Source: CAVURS01 sp963795385
GTDB lineage: Bacteria > Actinomycetota > Actinomycetes > Actinomycetales > CAVURS01
Length of the DNA: 64,000 nucleotides
Assembly (NCBI GenBank): GCA_963795385.1
Contig: CAWCHK010000002.1
Coordinates: forward strand, 186,001 to 250,000
Reading direction: 5' to 3'
Shown: positions 58,732 through 64,000 of the stretch, one piece after another
Numbering within the stretch: the first letter of the stretch is position 1
How the letters are laid out: each line of letters opens with the position of its first letter
Program-made: the position numbers and the translations under genes
Notes under the pieces: generated by a model
What the model was told of the DNA's origin: nothing
Database searches by the model: none
Seen by the model: only the letters and a program-made list of their open reading frames with translations

Positions 58732-59538
58732 ATGGATCTGAGGCTGAGATCGGCGCGCGCCGTCGTCAGTGGCGCGAGCCGCGGCATCGGCCTGGCGATC
58801 GCGGACACGCTGGCCGCCGAGGGGGCCGCGGTGGGCCTGCTGGCGCGCGGCGCGGACGACCTGCGCGCCGCGGCCGAGCGGGTCGGACGCCACGGAGGCA
58901 CCGTCGTGACCCGGGCGGTCGACGTCACCGACGCGGGAGCGCTGACGCGAGCGGTGGACGAGGTCGCGGACGAGCTCGGCGGCCTGGACCGCGTCGTCGC
59001 CAACGTCGGCGGGGGTGGCGGCGGCAACCTGCTGGACAACGATCCGGCCGAGGTCGCGCGGGCCTTCGCCTCCTCCCTCGACCTGAACCTCGGCCACGCC
59101 GTCACCCTCGTGCGGGCCGCCCACCCGCACCTGGTCCGAGCGGGCGGGGGCGCCGTCGTGGTCATCTCGAGCGTCAGCGGCGCGCGCCCCGACCCCTCGA
59201 CGTCGTACTCGGTGGCGAAGGCGGCGGAGAGCCAGCTGGCCCGTGCGCTGGGCGCCGAGCTCGCAGCCGACCGGATCCGGGTCAACGCGGTGAGCCCGGG
59301 CAGCATCGTCGAGCCGGGCAACGGCTGGGCGCAGCTGCGCGCGAGCGATCCCGAGCGGTACGCCGGCTTCGTGGCCGACGACTTCCCGTGGGGCCGGCTC
59401 GGGACGGCGGAGGAGGTGGCGTCGGTCGTGGCCTTCCTCCTGTCCGACCGTGCATCGTGGGTCACGGGCACTGATGTCGCCGTCGACGGCGGCCAGCGGA
59501 GGGCGACGGTTGCGCGGTTCCGGACGCTGGACGATTGA
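58732..59538 (+). CDS. Short-chain dehydrogenase/reductase
   Basis: 268 residues. Rossmann motif VSGASRGIGLAIADTLAAEG, NVGG in place of NNAG, and catalytic Ser in VISSVSGARPD with YSVAKAA (Tyr and Lys). The end SWVTGTDVAVDGGQ is standard. An ATG at 58732 follows a GTG one codon earlier. Substrate unknown. The stop precedes the ABC ATPase GTG by three bases, so they may be co-transcribed. Confidence 0.9.
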   Translation: MDLRLRSARAVVSGASRGIGLAIADTLAAEGAAVGLLARGADDLRAAAERVGRHGGTVVTRAVDVTDAGALTRAVDEVADELGGLDRVVANVGGGGGGNLLDNDPAEVARAFASSLDLNLGHAVTLVRAAHPHLVRAGGGAVVVISSVSGARPDPSTSYSVAKAAESQLARALGAELAADRIRVNAVSPGSIVEPGNGWAQLRASDPERYAGFVADDFPWGRLGTAEEVASVVAFLLSDRASWVTGTDVAVDGGQRRATVARFRTLDD

Positions 59539-59541
59539 CGA

Positions 59542-60495
59542 GTGACAACAGATTCCATGAGACGGGAGCATGCGGTGGATCGGCTGGAGATCGACGAGGT
59601 CAGCAAGCGGTACGGCGACGTGACTGCACTGGACCGGATGAGCTTCGACGTCCGGGCCGGTGAGATCTTCGGCTTCGTCGGCAGCAACGGCGCCGGCAAG
59701 ACCACGACGATGCGGATCGTGCTCGGCGTGCTGTCCGCCGACTCCGGCGCGGTGCGCTGGGCCGGGCACCCGGTCGACCTGAACACCCGGCGCCGGATCG
59801 GCTACATGCCGGAGGAGCGCGGGCTCTACCCGCGGATGAAGGTCGGCCTCCAGCTCGCCTATCTGGCCCGGCTGCACGGTCTGGACGCCACGTCGGCGGC
59901 GGACGCCGTGACGCGGTGGACCCAGCGGCTGGGCGTGGCGTCCAGGGTGGGCGACGACGTGCAGAAGCTCAGCCTCGGCAACCAGCAGCGGGTCCAGCTC
60001 GCGGCGGCGCTGGTGCACGAGCCGGACGTCCTGGTGCTGGACGAGCCGTTCTCCGGCCTCGACCCGGTCGCCGTCGACGTGATGAGCCAGGTGCTCCGCG
60101 AGGCTGCCGAGCGCGGCGTACCCGTGCTGTTCTCCAGCCACCAGCTCGACCTGGTCGAGCGGCTCTGCGACCGGGTCGGGATCGTGTCGGCCGGGCGGAT
60201 GGTGGCTTGCGGGAGCGTCGACGAGCTGCGGGCCGGCGGGCCCCCGCGGCTGCAGGTGGTCGGCGCCACGGCGTCGGCCTGGGCTCCGGGGGTTGCCGGG
60301 CTGACCGTCCTGTCGCAGGACGGTGACCGCACAGTGGTCGAGCTGCCCGACGGCACCGACGACCAGCTCGTGCTGCGGGCCGCGCTGGCCGCCGGGCCGG
60401 TGCGCGAGTTCGGCCGCCAGCAGGCCTCGCTGACCGAGCTCTTCCGGCACGTGGTCAGCGAGACGGCGGCTGACGACGAGGAGGGAGCGGCATGA
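59542..60495 (+). CDS. ABC exporter ATPase (NatA-like)
   Basis: 317 residues. Walker A GSNGAGKTTTMR, Q-loop IGYMPEERGLY, signature LSLGNQQRVQLAAAL, Walker B VLVLDEPFSGLDPV and H-loop LFSSHQLDLVE; the MPEERGLY loop is typical of the DrrA/NatA group. A C-terminal regulatory part follows (about 230-317). GTG 59542, with a possible inner ATG at 59557. It overlaps the permease gene by four bases. Likely exports Na+ or a small molecule together with the next gene. Confidence 0.88.
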   Translation: MTTDSMRREHAVDRLEIDEVSKRYGDVTALDRMSFDVRAGEIFGFVGSNGAGKTTTMRIVLGVLSADSGAVRWAGHPVDLNTRRRIGYMPEERGLYPRMKVGLQLAYLARLHGLDATSAADAVTRWTQRLGVASRVGDDVQKLSLGNQQRVQLAAALVHEPDVLVLDEPFSGLDPVAVDVMSQVLREAAERGVPVLFSSHQLDLVERLCDRVGIVSAGRMVACGSVDELRAGGPPRLQVVGATASAWAPGVAGLTVLSQDGDRTVVELPDGTDDQLVLRAALAAGPVREFGRQQASLTELFRHVVSETAADDEEGAA

Positions 60496-61694
60496 GCGAC
60501 CACGGCGCATTGCCCCCGCTGGCAGCCGTGCGGCTGGTGGCTGGGCGCGAGCTGAGCACCAGGATCCGGTCCAAGGCGTTCGTGGTCGGCACGCTGGTCA
60601 TGGTGGTCCTCGTCGTCGTGCTGTCGATCGTGGTCAAGCTGGTCAACCACGACTCGAGCACGAAGGTCGGGCTCACGGCGTCCAGCTCGGCGCTGGCGGG
60701 CCCGCTGGTGTCGAGCGCCAAATCCGTTGGTACGACTGTGAAGACGACGAGCGTGTCCGACGTGGCGGCGGGCCGCAAGCTCGTGCGGGACGGCACCCTC
60801 GACGCCTTGGTGACGTTCGACGGCGGCCGGGTGCAGGCCGTCGTGAAGCGGCAGGTGCCGGACTCCCTGCAGCGCTCGCTCAACGTCCTGGCCGGCCAGG
60901 TCGCGTTCAACGACCAGATCACCCGGCTGGGTGGTGACCCGGCCCAGGTCGAGGCCTTGGTGTCCTCCGCGTCGGTCAAGGTCGGCTCGCTGCTGCCGCC
61001 GAAGTCCTACAGCGGGCAGGACCTGGCCCTGGGGATCGCGGTGGGGATCCTGATCTACATCGCGCTCCTGAGCACCGGCCAGCTGGTCGCTCAGGGTGTC
61101 GTGGAGGAGAAGTCGACGCGGGTGGTCGAGCTGTTGCTGGCGACGATCCGGCCCTGGCAGCTGATGGCGGGCAAGGTCGTCGGCATCGGTGCGCTCGGAC
61201 TGATCCAGGTCGCTCTGATCAGCGGGTTCGGGGTCGGCGCGGCCGTCACGACGGGTGCGCTGTCCCTGTCGTTCTCCGCCGCCGCCGGGAAGATCATCTG
61301 GCTGGTGGTGTGGTTCGTCCTCGGCTTCCTGATGTACTCGCTCGCCTTCGCCGGCGCGGCCGCGCTCGTCTCGCGGCAGGAGGACGCCCAGTCGGTCGTG
61401 CTGCCGATCATGATGCTGCTGATCGTTGGCTACGTGATCGGGATCTCGGTGATCCCGGCCGACCCGGGCAGCGGCCTGGTCGAGATCCTGTCGGTCATCC
61501 CGGTCTTCTCGCCTACCTTGATGCCCATGCGACTCGCGATCGGCGGCGTACCCGTGTGGGAGTCCGGTCTGGCCGTGGTGCTGGCGCTGGCGATGCTGCC
61601 GCTGCTCACCGCGGTCGCCGGGCGGGTGTACCGGAACGCCGTGGTCCGGTCCGGGGCTCGGGTCAAGCTGTCCGACGCGCTGCGGGCTCCGTGA
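60492..61694 (+). CDS. ABC-2 type exporter permease (NatB-like)
   Basis: 400 residues: one N-terminal membrane helix (AFVVGTLVMVVLVVVLSIVV), a large extracytoplasmic domain of about 150 residues, then five to six helices starting ALGIAVGILIYIALLSTGQLVAQGVVEEKSTRVVELLL, whose EEKSTRVVELLLA stretch is the hallmark of NatB/YhaP permeases. Partner of the ATPase upstream (ATGA overlap) and overlapping rsmI by four bases. Confidence 0.88.
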   Translation: MSDHGALPPLAAVRLVAGRELSTRIRSKAFVVGTLVMVVLVVVLSIVVKLVNHDSSTKVGLTASSSALAGPLVSSAKSVGTTVKTTSVSDVAAGRKLVRDGTLDALVTFDGGRVQAVVKRQVPDSLQRSLNVLAGQVAFNDQITRLGGDPAQVEALVSSASVKVGSLLPPKSYSGQDLALGIAVGILIYIALLSTGQLVAQGVVEEKSTRVVELLLATIRPWQLMAGKVVGIGALGLIQVALISGFGVGAAVTTGALSLSFSAAAGKIIWLVVWFVLGFLMYSLAFAGAAALVSRQEDAQSVVLPIMMLLIVGYVIGISVIPADPGSGLVEILSVIPVFSPTLMPMRLAIGGVPVWESGLAVVLALAMLPLLTAVAGRVYRNAVVRSGARVKLSDALRAP

Positions 61695-62551
61695 CCGACG
61701 ACCCCTCCGCTCGCGGGCCGGGGGTGCTGGTCCTGGCCGGTACGCCGATCGGCGACCCGGCGGACGCGTCACCGCGGCTCGTGGCCGAGCTCGCGGGCGC
61801 GGATCTCGTTGCGGCAGAGGACACCCGGCGGCTGTCCCGGCTGACGTCCGCGCTGGGAGTCAAGGTCGGCGGGCGGGTCGTGAGCTACCACGAGCACAAC
61901 GAGGCGGCACGCACCGCGGACCTGGTCGAGGCGGTGCGGTCGGGGTCGCGGGTCGTCCTGGTCACCGATGCCGGGATGCCCTCGGTCTCGGACCCGGGCT
62001 ACCGGGTGGTGGCCGCCGTGGTCGCTGCCGGCCTGCGGGTGACCGCGGTGCCGGGGCCGAGCGCCGTCCTCACCGCACTCGCCCTGTCCGGGCTGCCGGT
62101 CGACCGGTTCTGCTTCGAGGGCTTCCTGCCACGCAAGGCGGGGGAGCGGGCGCGGGCGCTCGCGGTGGTGGCGACCGAGCCGCGCACGATGGTCTTCTTC
62201 GAGGCGCCGCACCGGCTCGCGCTCACCCTGGCGGCGATGGCCGAGGCGTTCGGCGGCGAGCGCTCGGCCGCCGTGTGCCGCGAGCTGACCAAGACCTACG
62301 AGGAGGTACGCCGCGGGCCGCTCGCCGAGCTCGCTCGCTGGGCGGCCGGCGAGGTGCGTGGTGAGATCACCGTCGTCGTTGCCGGGGCGGAACCGGTCGT
62401 GGTGGACCCGGCCTCAGCGCTGGTCGACGTCCAGGCCCGGGTCGCCGGCGGTGAGCGCCTCAAGGATGCGGTTGCCGCGGTCGCCGTGGAGGCGGGCCTG
62501 GCCAAGCGCGACCTCTACGCCGCCGCGCTCGCCGCCCGGTCGGGCGGGTAG
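61691..62551 (+). CDS. rsmI: 16S rRNA (cytidine(1402)-2'-O)-methyltransferase
   Basis: 286 residues; methylates C1402 in the ribosomal P-site using SAM. Family signatures: LAGTPIGDPADASPR, VAAEDTRRLSRL, YHEHNEAART, LVTDAGMPSVSDPGYRVV and VPGPSAVLTALALSGLP, FEGFLPRKAGER, MVFFEAPHR, and ELTKTYEEVRRG. The GTG at 61691 overlaps the permease stop. Conserved neighbourhood with the mannosyltransferase. Confidence 0.95.
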   Translation: MTDDPSARGPGVLVLAGTPIGDPADASPRLVAELAGADLVAAEDTRRLSRLTSALGVKVGGRVVSYHEHNEAARTADLVEAVRSGSRVVLVTDAGMPSVSDPGYRVVAAVVAAGLRVTAVPGPSAVLTALALSGLPVDRFCFEGFLPRKAGERARALAVVATEPRTMVFFEAPHRLALTLAAMAEAFGGERSAAVCRELTKTYEEVRRGPLAELARWAAGEVRGEITVVVAGAEPVVVDPASALVDVQARVAGGERLKDAVAAVAVEAGLAKRDLYAAALAARSGG

Positions 62552-62588
62552 CCCGGCGGGAGGTCGCCCCGGCCGGTGGGTGCGCCGC

Positions 62589-63086
62589 TCAGCTGCGTGC
62601 CGTCCCGCCCTCGATGCGGGCCAGGACGCGCTCGCTGAGGACCACGTCGTGCGGCAGCGTTCGCAGCCTGCCGGCGTCGGCGTGGACGCCCTGCCCGCGT
62701 AGGACGTCGCTCAGATGACGCCAATGCCCGGCCTCCTCGTCGGCCTGGGAGCGCCCGGGTGGCGGCTCGTCCGGTCCGACGACCATGCGAGCCATCCCCT
62801 CGAGGTCCCCGACCGAGGTCATCGACCAGATGTCAGCTGGCCCGGACGCGCCCCAGCCCCGGTCGCCCAGGAGCAGGAGGTGGCGCCCGTCGTCGAGGAC
62901 CGCTTCGTGGCGCGCCGACAGCGAGTACGACCGGCTCGGCCCGTCGTCCGGTCCGCCGTGGCTGCTCGCGCCCTCACCCGGGTCGGGATGTTCGACCTGT
63001 CCGGAGCGGCCGGAGTGGCCGGAGCGGCCGGAGCGGCAGAGATCGTCGAGGTCGACGACGGTGAGCAGGCGCGCGACCTCGGGCAC
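62589..63086 (-). CDS. Hypothetical protein with Ser-Gly-Arg linker
   Basis: 165 residues, no family I can name. It begins VPEVARLLTVVDLDDLC, then a low-complexity CRSGRSGHSGRSGQ stretch, then a folded-looking part: YSLSARHEAVLDDGRHLLLLGDRGWG, ADIWSMTSVGDLEGMARMVVGPDEPP, GHWRHLSDVLRGQGVHADAGRLRTLPHDVVLSERVLARI. The Trp/His-rich centre and RHEAVLDDGRHLLLL motif suggest a small conserved actinobacterial protein. GTG start 63086 overlaps the stop of the hydrolase gene by context (three bases apart, same strand), so co-transcription is likely. Confidence 0.65.
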   Translation of the reverse strand: MPEVARLLTVVDLDDLCRSGRSGHSGRSGQVEHPDPGEGASSHGGPDDGPSRSYSLSARHEAVLDDGRHLLLLGDRGWGASGPADIWSMTSVGDLEGMARMVVGPDEPPPGRSQADEEAGHWRHLSDVLRGQGVHADAGRLRTLPHDVVLSERVLARIEGGTARS

Positions 63087-63088
63087 GC

Positions 63089-63667
63089 CTAGCCGAGCCG
63101 GTCGAGGAAGGCGAGCGCGCGTTCGGCGAGCAGGGCGGCCGCCGCCTCGTCGTACGCCTCGAGGGTCCGGTCGGCGAACAGGTGCTGGTCGCCGGGGTAG
63201 AGGAAGAGCTCGGCGTCCGGCACCTCGGCGACGATCGCCCGGGCCGCGTCGAGGTCGCCCTCGTCGGCGAAGAAGGGGTCCGCGTCCTTGCCGTGGATCT
63301 GGATCGGAACGCCCTCGGGCCAGCTCTCGCTGAACTCGGAGGTGGGCAGGCAGGCGCTCATCAACAGGGCGCCGGTGGCTCCGGGCCGGGTCTGGGCCAG
63401 CATCTGGGCCGGCATGACGCCGAGCGAGAAGCCGGCGTAGACCAGGCTCTGCGGGAGGCTGGCCGCCGCCTCCTGGCCGCGCTGGAGGAGCGTGTCGAAG
63501 CCGACGCCCGCGGCGTACTTCAGGCCGTCGTCGAGGCTGTCGAAGACGTTGCCCTCGTAGAGGTCCGGGTCGTGGACCGTGTGGCCCGAGCGCCGGATCG
63601 TGTCGGCGAAGTCGCGGACCCCCGGCGTCAGCCCGTGGGCGTGGTGGAACAGCAGTACCTCGGCCAT
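63089..63667 (-). CDS. Dienelactone-hydrolase-family protein
   Basis: 192 residues, alpha/beta hydrolase. Start MAEVLLFHHAHGLTPGVRDFAD; nucleophile elbow GFSLGVMPA with Ser instead of the Cys of classical dienelactone hydrolases; acid residue in HGKDADPFF; catalytic His in YPGDQHLFAD. ATG 63667 with a weak GGAAGGGGAG site upstream. Substrate unknown. It precedes the hypothetical gene and is divergent from the DUF2237 gene. Confidence 0.85.
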   Translation of the reverse strand: MAEVLLFHHAHGLTPGVRDFADTIRRSGHTVHDPDLYEGNVFDSLDDGLKYAAGVGFDTLLQRGQEAAASLPQSLVYAGFSLGVMPAQMLAQTRPGATGALLMSACLPTSEFSESWPEGVPIQIHGKDADPFFADEGDLDAARAIVAEVPDAELFLYPGDQHLFADRTLEAYDEAAAALLAERALAFLDRLG

Positions 63668-63770
63668 CCGGCTCTCCCCTTCCTGTCGAGCCCCCGTGGC
63701 CCGACCGGTCGATCCTCTCCCGGGGGTGTGACAACCGCAGCCGGGCCGACCCGTGCGCGATGCTGTGCGG

Positions 63771-64000
63771 GTGAGCGAGCGCAACGTCCTGGGTGGCGAG
63801 CTGGAGCCATGTGGCACCGACCCGATGACCGGCTTCTACCGGGACGGGTGTTGCGGCACCGGGCCGGAGGACGTCGGCAGCCACACCATCTGCGCGGTGG
63901 TGACGGCCGAGTTCCTGGAGCACCAGCGCGGCATCGGCAACGACCTGGTGACGCCGTTGCCGGCGTACGGCTTCCCGGGACTCGTGCCGGGCGACCGCTG
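63771..64000 (+). CDS. DUF2237 protein, 5' part only
   Basis: The first 76 codons are in the window. The peptide NVLGGELEPCGTDPMTGFYRDGCC with HTICAVVTAEFLEHQ matches the DUF2237 family, small conserved Cys-containing proteins of unknown function. GTG 63771 is the start; the frame is open to the right edge. Confidence 0.88.
   Translation, partial: MSERNVLGGELEPCGTDPMTGFYRDGCCGTGPEDVGSHTICAVVTAEFLEHQRGIGNDLVTPLPAYGFPGLVPGDR

Overview
This is a high-GC (roughly 70%) actinobacterial chromosome segment. GTG starts are common, 4-nt ATGA/GTGA overlaps are frequent, and Shine-Dalgarno sites are strong. Gene order around galU-moeA-moaC-mog-rimJ-sepX and FmdB/SAF/MscL, plus a single-operon iol cluster, suggests Propionibacteriales, probably Nocardioidaceae. 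That placement is inference from gene content only. I see no mobile elements, prophage or CRISPR array.

Region 1 (1-11391) is a complete myo-inositol utilisation locus. A minus-strand operon runs from 10446 off the left edge: iolG, an iolE-like dehydratase, iolC, a Cgl0158-type aldolase, iolB, iolD, iolA/mmsA, then an ABC importer (lipoprotein, permease, ATPase). A divergent GntR-family regulator (iolR) sits at its head. From about 3.4 to 13.6 kb the reading frames break every 100-200 bases, yet the encoded proteins stay well conserved across frames. Most breaks I could resolve are single extra bases, usually next to an identical base, so they look like sequence error rather than gene decay.

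Region 2 (11.4-21 kb) holds a very large SF1-helicase-like protein whose Walker A and B motifs are degenerate while its C-terminal Vsr-type nuclease domain looks intact. Two perfect palindromes precede it and a duplicated hairpin follows it. Then come mscL, a SAF/CpaB-like protein, MTA phosphorylase with a poly-Gly insert, an RhtA-like exporter with a divergent LysR regulator, and an FmdB zinc ribbon.

Region 3 (20.9-33.9 kb) has an EamA transporter, a K+/H+ antiporter, a penicillin-acylase-type Ntn hydrolase, 5-formyl-THF cyclo-ligase, a diguanylate cyclase, galU, three molybdenum-cofactor genes, rimJ, the divisome gene sepX/glpR and tRNA-Ala(CGC).

Region 4 (33.9-51.7 kb) is metabolic and regulatory: a Zn-alcohol dehydrogenase divergent from an IlvD/EDD dehydratase, a large LuxR-type ATPase regulator, a DUF4242 protein with a small secreted protein, a polyamine-type ABC importer (potABCD-like, frameshifted), a GGDEF-EAL protein, a kinase/PLP phospho-lyase fusion, a MarR-SRPBCC pair and an aldo/keto reductase.

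Region 5 (51.8-64 kb) holds three tandem secreted paralogues built from a triplicated D-T-R module, next to a protein O-mannosyltransferase. An SDR, an ABC exporter pair, rsmI, a hypothetical protein, a dienelactone-hydrolase-like protein and a partial DUF2237 gene follow. The most novel elements are the ATPase-degenerate helicase-nuclease and the D-T-R paralogue array beside the mannosyltransferase.
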